Source: Chrysopilus asiliformis (Eukaryota > Arthropoda > Insecta > Diptera > Rhagionidae). From it: 64,000 nt of DNA. Below the pieces are notes generated by a model. That model was not told the origin of the DNA. It made no database searches and was given only the letters and a program-made list of their open reading frames with translations. Positions within the stretch are counted from its first letter, which is position 1. Every line of letters begins with the position of its first letter. This document shows, in pieces, positions 1 through 12,292 of this stretch. Location: assembly GCA_964034945.1 (NCBI GenBank), contig OZ035960.1:101114733-101178732 (forward strand), read 5' to 3'. A program made the position numbers and the translations under genes.

Positions 1-1100
1 TATGACTTTAGAAAATTCAAATTTTTGTAAACCTATCTTTAGAATGCCTCCCCCTCCCTCCTCCACCAAACATATTTTCTTCAGCTATGTCCCTCACCAC
101 CCACTCGTTATGCTGCTTTTGATTAATTCTTTATATCGAAGATGACGTATTTTATAAATGTCCCCAAGCCATCAGTTTCCGCCTTAACCACAAAACTTTT
201 CGAACATCCCCCATATTGAAATTTTATACATCATGTATGAGAAACTTGTGAGTGTGTGTGTCGCGTATATTTTAAAAGGAAGTGTAAATTATATTTCGGT
301 GTCATGAGATCTTTCTAACAATATTCTATTCAACTACATGAAATTTTCATAAATTAATAAATTCCAGGGAAAAATTATGTCTTCTTTTCACGATATTACT
401 GCCTTAGATTCACTTTTTTCCAGGTCGCATATTTTGATTTATTTTTAGACTGAATAATACACTACAGGAAATTTGTAATAAAATTTGACTTTTTTGAATA
501 ATAGTAAAAATGTGTTCAATTTATAATATTCCAAACACTTTAAAGAGTTATTTTTAGGACAATTTTATTTGATCAAGCCCTTATTTATTGGAAAATGCTC
601 AACTTTTTCGAAAATCCATATATTTTTGTCGTGATTTAAATCACCCGAAAAAATATAATACATCAATGATGTCCAGTTTATATGTGTTGAATTACCACTA
701 CTCGAAATTTTTTGGTTTCTTGTTGCACACAAAAACAAAGTTGAGATAGTGGCGCTCTCATTTTCTCAGTGGCAAGCTGACGTCATATGAACACAGTGGA
801 CCACAAAATTTTCATTTTAAATAAACTTTTGACATTTATCCTTTCTCGTCTGTCTCATTTTATTAATTGTTCTCACGAATATCGATAGAAAAGAGTCCAC
901 CCTGCCAGAGCTCTGGAATAGAATGGCAAAGCATTATATTTGTGCTATTAAATTCATTCTTTTTTTTTACAAATGTTATCACACGATAGATACTTGAAAT
1001 TTTCATTATTATCTACAATATCTAAAAATTGTTTTTTTCCAATCAGAATTACGATATGAGCGCTTCATGATTGAAAATAAAAAATGAAAGAGGCTTAGTT
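1..1100. other. AT-rich sequence, no gene seen
   Basis: No long reading frame, protein motif, tandem array or clear inverted repeat was recognised here. A short GT run lies near 250. Confidence 0.6.
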
Positions 1101-1108
1101 CATGAGAT

Positions 1109-1490
1109 AGGGCTACTCACAGGCTTAATCACGGGGCACTGCCCCTTAGCGTTATGGTCAGAAGGTGGAGCCCGGCCGCAAATGATTTTTGCCGCAGTTG
1201 TGGTGACGAGGAGGAGCCGGAGACCGTGAAACACTTACTCTGTGAGTGCCCAGCCCTACAAGCACGCCGATATGGGACGCTTGGGGCCAGATTTTATAGT
1301 GGCCTGACGGAGCTTGGCAACCACCCACTCGAGGATATGCTGAGCTTCGTCAACAAGTCGGGCTGGTTCAAATAGGATCAGCTAGTTTGATGAAAGGTCT
1401 TATGAGTACCGAAGACATCACAATGGGCCTGTAGGCCTCCGAGTGTAGCGCTGTGCTCACGCCTTCGCGCGCACAGTCTTCTTAACCTAG
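1109..1490 (+). mobile_element. 3' end of a non-LTR (LINE) retrotransposon
   Basis: The frame is open from 1106 to a stop at 1373-1375. It begins with a THRLN-type motif, then has a zinc-finger-like CX2CX10HX4C cluster (CRSC ... HLLCEC), followed by a short tail. This matches the extreme C-terminus of LINE polyproteins of the RNase H-bearing R1/I/Jockey type. An ACAATGGGCC motif and a short GC-rich stretch follow, as in the 3' UTR of such elements. The endonuclease and reverse transcriptase are absent upstream, so this is a typical dead 5'-truncated copy. The local GC content is well above the flanks. The clade is inferred from one motif and is not certain. Confidence 0.75.
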
Positions 1491-2400
1491 TTCATGAGGT
1501 GCGTTTTTGTACCTCACTGTAGATAAGTCTACCAGAGGAAAAAAGCGACACACAGCCGCCCACATCAACAGTAGAAATGCTATTGAAGGAATGAAGCGTC
1601 TGACTCATAAAATTCGCTCATTTTTAATCCACTTTTGATACCCCGCAGAAGCTTTTCGGAGGTACAACTTAAAATGTCATCATTGCGTAAAATGCTTTGT
1701 CACTATTGATAAAAAATTGAAGCATGTGAGGAGCTGGATGAGCCCAAAGTGGACAACATTGATTTAAATTTAAATAAACTATTAGCCAAATGCAAAGTTT
1801 CTACCATTTAAAAAATATTCATGTTCTATGACTCTATGTTCTATGATTCACATAAAAACTTGTGTGTAACGGAAATTCCCTTTGCTTGCCGGCAAATATT
1901 TTCCCAATTTTCTGAAAAAGCAATTCCAGTCCGCAAGGCCATTAAAGTAAAGCCAGTATTTACGGAATGGGTGTACAAGATTAACACGTTGCCTTCATCA
2001 CACAAATGTTGCTTCTATTCTAACATCTCGCTTGGAACTCGGTCCTCCTCCCAAATCCCCAAATAAGGTTATTGACTCCTGAAAACAATAGAAAATGTGG
2101 TGTGATGTTGAAGGGACGAAACTACAAAATGATAATGAGTTTACATGGGTTGAGATTCAATTAAGAACTTTGCTCTGGGTTTTGCTCTCCACATAGTAAA
2201 GGACGAAAATTTAAGATTTGTCTACTCTGTGTGTTACTAAATGTGGTACAATGTTTTTAACAACAATCAGGAATACAACGTAGCAGTAGGTAGACTGAAA
2301 CCACCAGGAAATTCTTCTGAACCAATGTTGGAAACTACACGGTAAGAAATAAATAGGACAGATTCTTATAAAACCTGTAATTCGCTTTTATTTCTGGGTC
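1491..2400. other. No recognised feature
   Basis: A plus-strand open stretch (1821-2066) shows no family motif and begins in a short duplicated phrase. I treat it as chance. Confidence 0.5.
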
Positions 2401-2419
2401 ACAGTGCCCAATAAATTAT

Positions 2420-2925
2420 TTTTTCCTTTTTAGTACACTTTTTTAATAAAAGCCTTTTTTACCATTTTTCTTTATTGCATCTTTTTTAGTTATTCTGTAT
2501 TTGATTAGCATGACTATAAATCCGTTATTAGTAGAAAAATATACTTTTTAGCCTTACAGACTTTTTTACTCCAGAATCGTATTCAGCGATCCCAAAAACC
2601 TCCATATGAGATTTTTCCCGGAAAATTTGAGCAAAAAGATAATCACAAAATCCTAATAGGACTTGCCGTTTTCCGTACAGATTTCTTAATGCCAGAATCG
2701 AATTCAGCGACCGCAAAAACCACTAGAAGAGATAATCACGGTATCCTTACCGGACCTTTCGTTATTCTTGCAGACTTCTTAATGCCGGAATCGAATTCAG
2801 CGACCCTAAAAACCCCCAGATGAGATTTTTTTCCGGAAAATTTGAGAAAAAGGATACTCACATTATCCTTACAGAACCTTTCTTTGTCCTTACACGGACA
2901 AAGTAGTGAAAGTTTTCTCATCGGA
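2420..2925. repeat. Dispersed repeat family A, three tandem units
   Basis: Roughly 120-bp units repeat the motifs TTCAGCGAYCCCAAAAACC, TTTTTYCCGGAAAATTTGA and TTATCCTTACAG. The same units occur near 8515-8850, 20560-20860 and 35880-36290, with fragments near 22200, 45350 and 52200. There is no protein-coding signal; short open frames across the units arise because the repeat lacks stops in some phases. Confidence 0.8.
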
Positions 2926-4425
2926 GTAATGTATGTGTGCCAAATTTCAAGTCAACTGGATGACTAGGGAATTCTTTCAAAAAATTAGAATAAATTCCCT
3001 ATTTTTAGGACAAAAAAGCGCACTGTCTCATATACTTGTATTACAATTTTTGGTGGGAATATGTTCTAATATTTCTCTTCGTGTACAAATTGTATCTTTT
3101 AAACTATGAAAATGCGAATACAACAAAATGAAAGTCCTTTGTATACAAATGAGAAATTATAGTATTTGTGAGATTGAGGAAACCAAAAACCGAATATCCC
3201 AAAAATGAACTTTGAAAATGAGAAAACATTCATCAAAAAGCTAAGTCTGGGCGGCATGTAATTTATCCGTATATTAGAAATAGAAAATAATCGAATTTTA
3301 GTGGTTATACGTAAACTCGCAATTGTAAAGAATATTGCCTTTTTCAAAAATGAAAAAAATGATTTATGACCACTTTTGACCCTTTTTTCAGCAGACATCA
3401 GCCAAAATGTCTGCACTGTCGGCTTATTTGGAATTTAAAAACGCCGTTACATCACCGTAGAACCCTTTTTTCCCCCTGAAGTGTGACGTATTTTATTGAA
3501 AACCCCGAAATGTCCGATTTTATTCTTTTGTTTTTCACAAATTTTTCAAAAACGGCTCTAACTCGAAAACCACTCAACCGATTGAACTGAAATTTATGGC
3601 CCTGCACTTTAAGTGAAGAGGAAGGTCCGAGGGAAGGGGGATTTTTTTCACCAATCATGTGTTTTCGTGGGCAAACATATCGCTACAATGTCAGAGAAAC
3701 TTACAGTTTTACGAAGAAAATAGAAAATATTCTTCATAAATCGATGCATAAAAAAATTCATAGATAATCCGTGGATATCATAAATAGAAAGCTTTAAAAA
3801 ATAATCTACAATATAAAACTCTTTACTTTAAACTAAAAACTGCATCGTAAATCGATTTCTTTTTTCGCCCTATTATAGCAAGTATTGATTTGTAAATCTC
3901 TCTCTCTATCATCCTCTTTAAATTCTAAAAAAAAAATCAAACAGTATTCAATTCCACACAAAACATCACTTTCATATTTTTAAATTTTCACTGCATTGAC
4001 GCGGAAATAAAATACTCGAATATGGCAGCTTCATTGTGAAGATATAAAAGCTTTTCATTTTGCTTACTCCCCGAAAAATTACCCCCACAGCATTAGTGCA
4101 TAAAATTTTTTCAATGCAGTGCTGTTGCTTAGCTTCTGCAGATTTTATTTATTTACTGTAATACCGCATATTATTTTTGATTTCATATTAATATGGTTGA
4201 AAAGTAATGCGCCGGAATGAATTTTAGTTGCTGACTAAAAGGAAAATATCGGTTGTGATCAACACAAAACATTTCATTGCCATATTTAGTTTCGAAAAAA
4301 ATATGTAAAAAAAAATTATTATTGTGAGCCCCATAACCTAGGATCATCCACCCACCACAACTGGTCCGGCATGTTTCGGGTACCTGTGTGTGTGTAACCT
4401 AACCTAACTTTCATATAATCGCGAG
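2926..4425. other. No gene; AT-rich with weak repeat phrases
   Basis: The part 3480-3640 carries a phrase of the type CTCAACCGATTGAACTGAAA, common in arthropod dispersed repeats. A short TAACCTAACCTAAC run sits near 4397-4410. Nothing else was recognised. Confidence 0.5.
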
Positions 4426-4429
4426 CGTA

Positions 4430-4985
4430 CTGTATTCATTTTTTCCCAAAACCGTATAGGTTTCGAGAAATTTTCAAGAAACTAATTTTTTTTTTGCAAA
4501 TTGAGAGCCATTAGAGATACGTTAAAGCAAAAAATGTGGAAAATTTCATTCTCTTTAAATTTTGTTTTATTAATTTTTTGCCAAAAACGCATAGTTTTTT
4601 TTTTTCAAAAAACGGATTTTTTTCATAATTTTTCAAAAAACGGATTTTTTTCAAAAAATTGCATGGGAGGTACCCATTATATCTAACGTCACTTTTCCAA
4701 AAGTTGATACAAAAACACGATTTTCGTAAAACTCATTTATAGAAAATTTCAAGTCGCTAACTTGACGCGTTCTCGAGTTATTTAAGATACGTAAAACGGA
4801 CAGACCGACAGACAGACAGACCGATAGATCGACAGTCAGACAGATACACGGGGAGCCTCATAATTTTACCTCTAACGGATTTCGTACTGATCAGAAATGT
4901 TCTATCTACCCCCGTTCTCAAATCGGCCTTCGTCATGAATGCAATACTTTCACTCTATGTATACCAGAGGAAACTAATAATGAAA
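4430..4985 (+). repeat. Dispersed repeat family C (GACAGACA-tailed), copy 1
   Basis: This copy has a poly-T/A body, the phrase TTCTCGAGTTATTTAAGATACG, a GACAGACAGACA microsatellite (about 4800-4845), then CGTACTGATCAGAAAT and a terminal CAATACTTTCACTCTAT ... AGAGGAAA. The same order is seen at 11440-11985 and, reversed, at 39600-40325; parts recur inside the 54-58 kb nest. It appears to be a non-coding mobile repeat of unknown class. Confidence 0.75.
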
Positions 4986-5077
4986 CGCTTTTAGGTAAAA
5001 ATTAAGAATTTTACTTCCCTAGCGGATAAAATAGTAACATTTGTAAGGCTTGGCTACCTATCAACAACAGAGACATA

Positions 5078-5349
5078 CACTCAGAAAAATGTCCAGGTCA
5101 ACTTTTTGTCAGGTTAACTCTGACCTTACAGAGGTGTCTGTAAGCCAGCTAGCGGTCAAAGTTAACCTATCTAAGGTCAACTCGTGCAGCTCCCAATGCC
5201 CTACTTCACCTGCTGGTGGCTTAATTTCAGAATTTCTCCGACCACAGGTCAACTCAGTTTTACTTGCCCACATGCAGGCGAACGCGCTCCTGCCCGAGGC
5301 CAATTACGCCGTATGTAGATCGTCGAGTTAGCCTCCATTTTTCTGAGTG
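5078..5349 (+). mobile_element. 272-bp CACTC-type MITE, copy 1
   Basis: The terminal inverted repeat is CACTCAGAAAAAT, flanked by TA on both sides (5076-5077 and 5350-5351). Near-identical 272-bp copies lie at 38271-38542 and 59322-59593. Inside is an imperfect hairpin with arms AGGTTAACTCTGACC and GGTCARAGTTAACCT. AGGTCA or its complement occurs four times. Short open frames on both strands are by-products, not genes. The CACT ends with a 2-bp duplication fit a CMC (CACTA-like) transposon, but this is inferred. Confidence 0.9.
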
Positions 5350-5617
5350 TAGTAACAGTTTAGTGAAATATCTATTAAAAGTCACAGATTTGCGGGAAAG
5401 AGAAGTAATAATTCCTTATAGAAAAAATAGGGAAAAGCGTGTTTCATGGACAGTATCTAATGTTATCAACGCTTACCACTGGCCATTTCGGTAAAATAAG
5501 TGGAATTGACTTGAAATACTAATATTCAAACCTCCCCCCTACCCGCCTATCCACTTACCCACCTACCCCACTTCCCCTTTCCCATCCTTCTCACCTACAT
5601 AATCGGAAAAAACGTAA

Positions 5618-5994
5618 AGGTGCCGCTCCACATGAGAGCAAATGCCGGCGAGAACCTCTCGATAGCAGCTACTCGCAAATGGACACGTATCTGAGAGTCG
5701 CTCGCAGAATTTCGCAAAAACTCGCGAGCTAGTTTCTGCGATCTGTCAAAAGTGATTCTACTCTCTAGTCGACCCGCACCGACTGAACTCTCGGGAAGTT
5801 GCTCACCAGATACGAACGGCGTTTGAATTTCGCTAGTAGAACTCGCCAAAGTAAGATGTCAAAAAAATTAAGATATTGGTCTTGAAAAGAGAAAAATCGC
5901 CGAAATTAACTCTCAAATGGACAACCTCCTGCGAGTAACTCTCGAGAGTTTTTGAGAGTTACTCGCGTATTTACTCTCATGTGAAGCGGCACCT
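5618..5994. mobile_element. 377-bp MITE with TAA target duplication
   Basis: The terminal repeat is AGGTGCCGCTYCACATGAGA. A TAA copy flanks each side (5615-5617 and 5995-5997). The interior is rich in CTCGCGAG and GAGAGTTACTCGC-type phrases that pair across the element. A 3-bp TWA duplication is the signature of PIF/Harbinger elements, so that superfamily is likely. Confidence 0.8.
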
Positions 5995-5997
5995 TAA

Positions 5998-7517
5998 GAA
6001 TTGAGTGAATAAATATTTTTTTCTTCAACCCAAAATTGTCAAAAACCTATAAAGCGAGTGAAAAAAAAATTGGATTTTTGAATGAATTTTTCATTGTACC
6101 CTACTGTATCCGTGGTCTGTCAAGTCTTAAAGATTTCACACGGTATGACTCTTGTACATATACATATATATTAAACTGTGAATGCAGGTAGTGAAATTTT
6201 TTAAACGTAAAAAGAAATGTCCTTGGAGGATTCAATTGTAAGCCTCCCCAAAACATTCCGACTTTCAACTATTTTTTCATCACCTTCCTAGAAGAAAGAT
6301 TAAATAAAATGTAGTCGGTTTCGTCCTTCAAGATTTCGATCCACCCCATTTGTGGAATTTTAATAATTTCTTCAGCAGCTTACACGGAGTTTCTTATTTA
6401 CTTGTGCAGATACTTGATGCTCTCTCATAAGGGTGTGACTTACAGTAAAAGTATATCGTATGACCTACATACCGGATTACACAAAAGCCTCAAGAAATTC
6501 GAAGCAAGGAAGAATTCAACTGAATACGATCCAACGATTATGATGAGTTGAGAATTACTATATAGATATACATATAGAGTACCTATAGTAGACTGTGGCA
6601 CAACAAAAATTCAATGTTGACTATCATGACACAAGGATGTTGCAGGAATTCCATATCCTGACGATGACTATTGGTAAGTGATATCTCTTAACTGCAGGCA
6701 TTCTCATCTATGGCAAGCTTAAGCTTTTATCCCTAAAGGATTTTCCAACATAATGTTTGTATTTAAATATGATGAAAATGAAACCAACTCTAAGATATTA
6801 TTTCAAAAACTGAGAAAATTAATTTTAAAACAAAAGAGAATCACAGACTGGAAGAATTGATGAGGAGAATTTTCACAAAAAACTTTTCCCAATTGAATTT
6901 TCTTCTCTAGCGGGAATACTTGATTTATTCACTTTATAGTCAAAAGAATTTTATTACTTTTAGTTCAAAAAGTTCAAAATAATACCATTATTAAAAAGTT
7001 TAAGAATTATATTCAAAAAAGTCACTGGGAAATGTAATCAAATTTTAACAGTCGACTTATTGCATTATTAAAACCATCCAAATTTAATTATTTTACGAAT
7101 TTCAATAGAGTTTGTAGTAATTGTGAGTAAGACTGGAGTATATTTTAAAAGTTTCAACATGAAAATCACTGACCGACGGAACTAAAATTTTTCGTCATGT
7201 CGATTGTGAATGTACCTCTCTCCCTACCCATCCCATAAGAAATATTAATGGGCTGTATCGAAAATTATCAATCGAAAATTATCTATCGAAAATCGTCCTC
7301 GAGCACACTCTCCTATTCCCTTTCTCAATCCCTAGGACGAGGCATTTCAGGCGCATTGCTGCCGAAGTAAATTTTTTTCATACCCTTAAGATTCAACTTT
7401 CTTATCTTTTTCACCGATTGCGTATATTTTAAAAAGATTGTGATGCTATGGGACTTGTGACAGCCAATGATATTTCAATTTTGCATTATTAGCCAAATAC
7501 TCATTGAAATTGAAAAC
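5998..7517. other. No recognised feature
   Basis: AT-rich sequence without convincing frames, arrays or terminal repeats. Confidence 0.5.
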
Positions 7518-7520
7518 AGT

Positions 7521-8006
7521 CAGGGTATTCACAGTCCTCTTTTAATTTTCGGTATTCGGTGTTTTCGGTAATATTAAAAGACTGAAAATATTCTGCTGTG
7601 AACATCCCACAGCACAGATTTGAGAACAGCGCTTTTATTGGATACGTGACCAAATCATGAACTGCGAATTTGATTGTCACATACCTTTAAATCCATGTTT
7701 GATGTATTCTTTTGAATTTCTATTGTGGCAACGGCTATCAAAATTGAAAAAATTTGCATCAGTCCGATGAGATTATTAAAAAACCGGCGAGAAAATTTGA
7801 CAACTAAAAACATTACTAGCGCCACTCGCGGTTGATTCTTGATACCGAATAACCGGGCCGAAAAACACGACTCAAGGCATGTCTACAATTACCGAATCCG
7901 GTAATTCATTTTTACATGAACCAAGTTACCGTCTCGGTAAAAATCTTGACTGAATTACCGAGCGGTAATATTACTCGCAATTTAAAAGAGGACTGTGAAT
8001 ACCCTG
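7521..8006. mobile_element. 486-bp inverted-repeat element
   Basis: The ends match as CAGGGTATTCACAGTCCTCT and its complement, continuing to about 25 bp. AGT lies immediately outside both ends (7518-7520 and 8007-8009). Inside, GGTAATTC/ACCGAATCCGGTAAT phrases form further short palindromes. It is non-coding. The superfamily is uncertain because a 3-bp AGT duplication could be chance. Confidence 0.7.
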
Positions 8007-8009
8007 AGT

Positions 8010-8490
8010 GTAAAAAAATAGCTTTAATATTGCAATGCTGCAGCAATTCGCACTAGGGCCAGTTCACACCTGCGATTTTTGCTTGAATTTCTGCGCGTAT
8101 TTTATTCCGAATTTGTTCCGTTTATTTTTTATTGATCTATCGCAGAATAAATTCACTTAGAAAGCGTTGTCAAAATTAGAATTTTAAAAATGAAAAGATT
8201 TCAATCAGATTTGTTGCGCAATGAACTCTCGAAAAGTAATAATAATTGAAAAAAACTCAAGAGATTTTCTTAAAAAAAAATTATCAACTATCGAAAATAG
8301 CGGAATAAAAAAACATGTACTATTTACATGAAATTTCTTAAGATACCAAATTACCTAATGTTGATTGAAAAACTGAAAGAGTTTTTAGATTTCCACAACG
8401 CTAAAAAAACAATAATTTTATTTTTAGTACATTTTTTTGATAAAAACTTTTTTTTATACTTCTTAGTCTTCGAATATATGTGTATAGTAT
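8010..8490. other. No gene; leads into repeat family A
   Basis: The last 100 bp carry a TTTTTAGTACATTTTTT phrase that also precedes family A at 2430 and resembles sequence near 35750. Nothing else was recognised. Confidence 0.45.
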
Positions 8491-8499
8491 ACCCTTACC

Positions 8500-8870
8500 T
8501 TTTGAAACTTTTTGACTACAGAATCAGCTTCAGCGACTCCAAAGATGAGATTTTTTTTCGGAAAATTTGAAGAAAATGATAACCATGTTATCCTTATAGG
8601 GCCTTCCGTTTACCTGACAGACTTGTTATCGTCAGAATATGATTTAGCGACCACTAAAAACCCCCAGATGAATTTTTTTCCGGAAAATTTGAAGAAAATG
8701 ATAATCAATTTCCGTTATCCTTGCGGATTTCTTAATGCCAGAATCGAATTCAGCGACCCCAAAAACCCCCAGATTTTGTCCGGAAAATTTTAGGAAAAGA
8801 ATAGGTACTTACGTTATCCTTACAGAACCCTCCCCTATCCTTACAAGGACGAAGTAGTGAAAATATTGTA
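8500..8870. repeat. Dispersed repeat family A, second array
   Basis: Three diverged units carry CAGAATCRNNTTCAGCGAC, AAAAACCCCCAGAT, a TTTTTYCGGAAAATTTGA box and RTTATCCTTRYAG, as at 2420-2925. A short GACAGACTGACAGACAAAGA run follows at about 8949-8970. Confidence 0.8.
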
Positions 8871-8989
8871 TTGTGATCGGACTTGTGTATGTATGAAAAA
8901 TTTCAAGTCAAACGGATAAGTGGAAGTTGATTAGATCACAATTTTCGACACTGACAGACTGACAGACAAAGACACGAGAACGAAAGCTA

Positions 8990-9740
8990 AAAAAAAACTT
9001 TAAAAAGGTAAGTTAAATAAAAGCTTTTAAAAATTTCACGACTGATAAAACCAAAAAACGAAACAAAACGAATGTTAATTATTAAGCACAATCAAAAGCC
9101 TTTCGAATTTTCAAGAAATGCATCGGAAAATACAGTTAGAAATTATGCTCTTTCCATGCCAGGCTTACAATTTCCCACTCAACACACGTAAATTTAACCT
9201 TAAATCACGTATAATCTAATTTGTGTTTGATAAAAAACACAAACCAGACTAAAATCTTGATTGAAAAACAAACGAAAAAAAACCATTTCCAATATCAACA
9301 AAATTTATGCAACTCTAATTCGAATGAAGTTCTCAAGGCATTAGGCGAAACGTTGAATAACAAAAACAGGAATTTCCATCAAAGTAAGATCCTTCGAACG
9401 AAACATACATAAAATAAACTGTAGCACAAAACAAAACACCAATGAAACCACAAGTTCATTTTGTGGATGTCTTTATTCCACTTTTCGTGTTAAAATTTTC
9501 TCTCACTTTTGATCTTCTATTTTGCAACGTTTTCTATCTTGAATTCTGCAAGAAAATGACTTTTACACTTTGTCACTTTAGAAAACTACAAACAAGTTCC
9601 ATGATTAAGTTAGAAATAGTGATGGTAACAAAACGGATGAAGGTGTGCAGACAATTGTTTAACGAATGTTGCAAGGAAATCAAATACCTGTAGGTGAAAT
9701 ACTTTGACGGTTCTTTAACAGAAGTTGATGTTAGTTTGTT
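8990..9740. other. No recognised feature
   Basis: AT-rich. Open stretches at 9221-9412 and 9442-9693 have no motif, no plausible splice context and strongly AT-driven composition. Confidence 0.5.
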
Positions 9741-9748
9741 ATACAAAC

Positions 9749-11291
9749 CAGAGTTGGGCAAAATGTAATTTAATTAATAATTAAATTACTTGTAATTGAA
9801 TTACATGTAATTGAATTACTTTGTAATTGCAATTACATGTAATTGTTTTTGTTTTTAATTACAAATAATTTAATTACAAGTAATTATTTTTCATCAATTA
9901 CAAAGTAATTGAATTACATGTAATTGCAATTACAAAGTAATTCAATTACATGTAATTTAATTACAAGTAATTCAATTACACGTTTAATTACTTAAATAAA
10001 ATTGGTAACTAAATTGAATTTCCACCGTTCTAAAAAAAACCCGGTTTCTGAAACGGCGACATTTCAGGTTTTAAACTCATAGTAATTGCTTAAGCAAAAT
10101 TTAAGCAGTGGTGAAGTTTGCTTAGCAATGCTGATTTGCTTTCCTTTGTGTTTCTTATACAGGAAGATCGATTTCTTTTTTTTGGAAAATAGTACGGAGC
10201 AAAATAAAATTAGGGAGGAAATTTCTGAACAGCACATGACTTTCTTATACAACAAATTTCAGGAAAATACCCTAGAGCAAAATAAAATTAGGGAGGAAAT
10301 TTCTGAACAGCACACGACTTTCTTATACAACAAAAAAAAATTTTTTTTCAGGAAAATACCCTAGAGCAAAATAAAATTCTCGAGGCAATTTCTGAACAGC
10401 ACACGACTTTCTTATACAACAAAAAAAAATTTTTTTTCAGGAAAATACCCTAGAGCAAAATAAAATTAGGGAGGAAATTTCTGAACAGCACATGACTTTC
10501 TTATACAACAAAAAAAAAATTTTTTTTTTTCAGGAAAATACCCTAGAGCAAAATAAAATTAGGGAGGAAATTTCTGAACAGCACACGACTTTCTTATACA
10601 ACAAAAAAAAATTTTTTTTCAGGAAAATACCCTAGAGCAAAATAAAATTCTCGAGGCAATTTCTGAACAGCACATAACTTTCTTATACCACAAAATTCTA
10701 TATCCAAATCAACATACAAAATAAAAAACCCGTGTCTTTAAAATAGCGTATTTTTATATTTAAGAATCGATTTTTTGTGGTATAAGAAACTCATGTGCTG
10801 TTCAGAAATTTCCTCCCTAATTTTATTTTGCTCCGTACTATTTTCCAAAAAAAAGAAATCGATTTTCCTGTATAAGAAACACAAAGGAAAGCAAATCAGC
10901 ATTGCTAAGCAAACTTCACCACTGCTTAAATTTTGCTCAAGCAATTACTATGAGTTTAAAACCTGAAATGTCGCCGTTTCAGAAACCGGGTTTTTTTTAG
11001 AACGGTGGAAATTCAATTTAGTTACCAATTTTATTTAAGTAATTAAACGTGTAATTGAATTACTTGTAATTAAATTACATGTAATTGAATTACTTTGTAA
11101 TTGCAATTACATGTAATTCAATTACTTTGTAATTGATGAAAAATAATTACTTGTAATTAAATTATTTGTAATTAAAAACAAAAACAATTACATGTAATTG
11201 CAATTACAAAGTAATTCAATTACATGTAATTCAATTACAAGTAATTTAATTATTAATTAAATTACTTTGTAATTAATTACGCCCAACTCTG
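9749..11291. mobile_element. Foldback non-autonomous hAT element, 1543 bp
   Basis: The element starts CAGAGTTGGGC and ends with its complement. It is flanked by a perfect 8-bp duplication ATACAAAC (9741-9748 and 11292-11299), the mark of hAT transposition. The arms are about 480 bp long. Their outer 240 bp is an array of AATTACATGTAATT, AATTACTTGTAATT and AATTACTTTGTAATT palindromes. The inner arms match between 10020-10240 and 10790-11000. No transposase is present; short frames in the arms are inverted duplicates of each other. Confidence 0.95.
10197..10695 (+). repeat. Minisatellite inside the foldback hAT
   Basis: Six units of about 78-92 bp each begin near GAGCAAAATAAAATT and run through TTTCTGAACAGCACAYGAC and CTTATACAACAAA into a homopolymer A/T stretch. 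Two unit types alternate (AGGGAGGAAATTT and CTCGAGGCAATTT). The array occupies the loop of the foldback. Confidence 0.9.
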
Positions 11292-11439
11292 ATACAAACT
11301 ATCCTGGGGAAAAGGAAAATTAGACGGAAATGAGAATAATTCTGTAAGGATCAACGACGAGTATATTTGTGGTAATCATTGAATTCGTAGCTATAACGAT
11401 TCTCTCTCGTTCTGTTTTATATTCAAAAGGGCGTAACAT

Positions 11440-11985
11440 TCCGAGGAATTTTCAAAAAAACTTAATTTTTTTTTCAAATATCTTGAGAACCGTTAAAGAC
11501 ACCTAAAAGCCATTGATGCAAAAAATGTAGAAAATTATATATCCTTTAAAATTTGTTATATCCATTTTTTACCAAAAGCACAGATTTCGAGAATTGTATG
11601 GGAGATACCTGTTACTTGTCCAAAAGTTGATATAAAACTTAAAAATCGTTGACATTAAACCAAAAGTTTATATAAAACTACGATTTCCGTGAAATTCGTT
11701 CACAAAGAATGTTAAGTCGCTAGCTTAACGCGTTCTCGAGTTATTTAAGATACGTGAAACGGGCAGATCGACAGACCGACATACTGAATGACAGACAGAC
11801 CCACAGACAGAAAGTCAGACAGACCGACAGACAGAAAGTCAGACAGACGGACAGACAGTTGCACGGACATCCTCACAATTTTGCCTGAACCGAATTTCGT
11901 ACTGATGAGAAATTTGCTCTCTGCCTTGTTTTCGAGTCGGTCTTCGTAATGAAACAATACTTTCTCTCTATACAAGAGGAAAATA
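11440..11985 (+). repeat. Dispersed repeat family C, copy 2
   Basis: Same order as 4430-4985: TTCTCGAGTTATTTAAGATACG, a GACAGACA-type microsatellite with CAGAAAGTCAGACAGA subunits (about 11770-11860), CGTACTGATGAGAAAT and a CAATACTTTCTCTCTAT tail ending AGAGGAAA. Confidence 0.75.
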
Positions 11986-12149
11986 AAAAGGATATGATTT
12001 AAAGGTCTTACAAAAAACTCCCAAGATAGGTCGGGACAAGCAAATGACAGAAAAGCTCAAAGATAACTCAGTATAAAAAGTGTTTTGTGTATCTTTTCAA
12101 ATAAAAGATATTCAAATCAACACACTAATTTTTCTCACTTTCATAAATC

Positions 12150-12241
12150 TCGCTCTCTCTCTCTCTCTCTCTCCCCCTCTCTCTCTCCCTCTCTCTCTCC
12201 CTCTCTCTCCCTCTCTCTCTCCCTCTCTCTCTCCCTCTATA

Positions 12242-12273
<32 letters not shown>

Positions 12274-12292
12274 TCTCTCTCCCTCTCTCTCG
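12150..12292. repeat. CT/CCCTCT microsatellite
   Basis: A run of CTCTCTCT interspersed with CCCTCT. Serine/leucine/proline-rich or Arg/Glu-rich frames across it are artefacts of the repeat. Confidence 0.95.

Noticed and set aside
4390..4410. TAACCTAACCTAAC, similar to the insect telomere repeat
   Set aside because: Fewer than three units next to a GT run; too short to claim an interstitial telomere or telomere-specific retroelement.
5050..5331. Conserved 64-93 codon frames repeated at 5.1, 38.3 and 59.4 kb
   Set aside because: They lie entirely inside three copies of a 272-bp MITE and are open on both strands; their conservation reflects recent transposition.
10197..10695. Regularly spaced repeats resembling a CRISPR array
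   Set aside because: The whole 78-92 bp unit repeats, including the would-be spacers, it sits in a hAT foldback, and the genome is eukaryotic.
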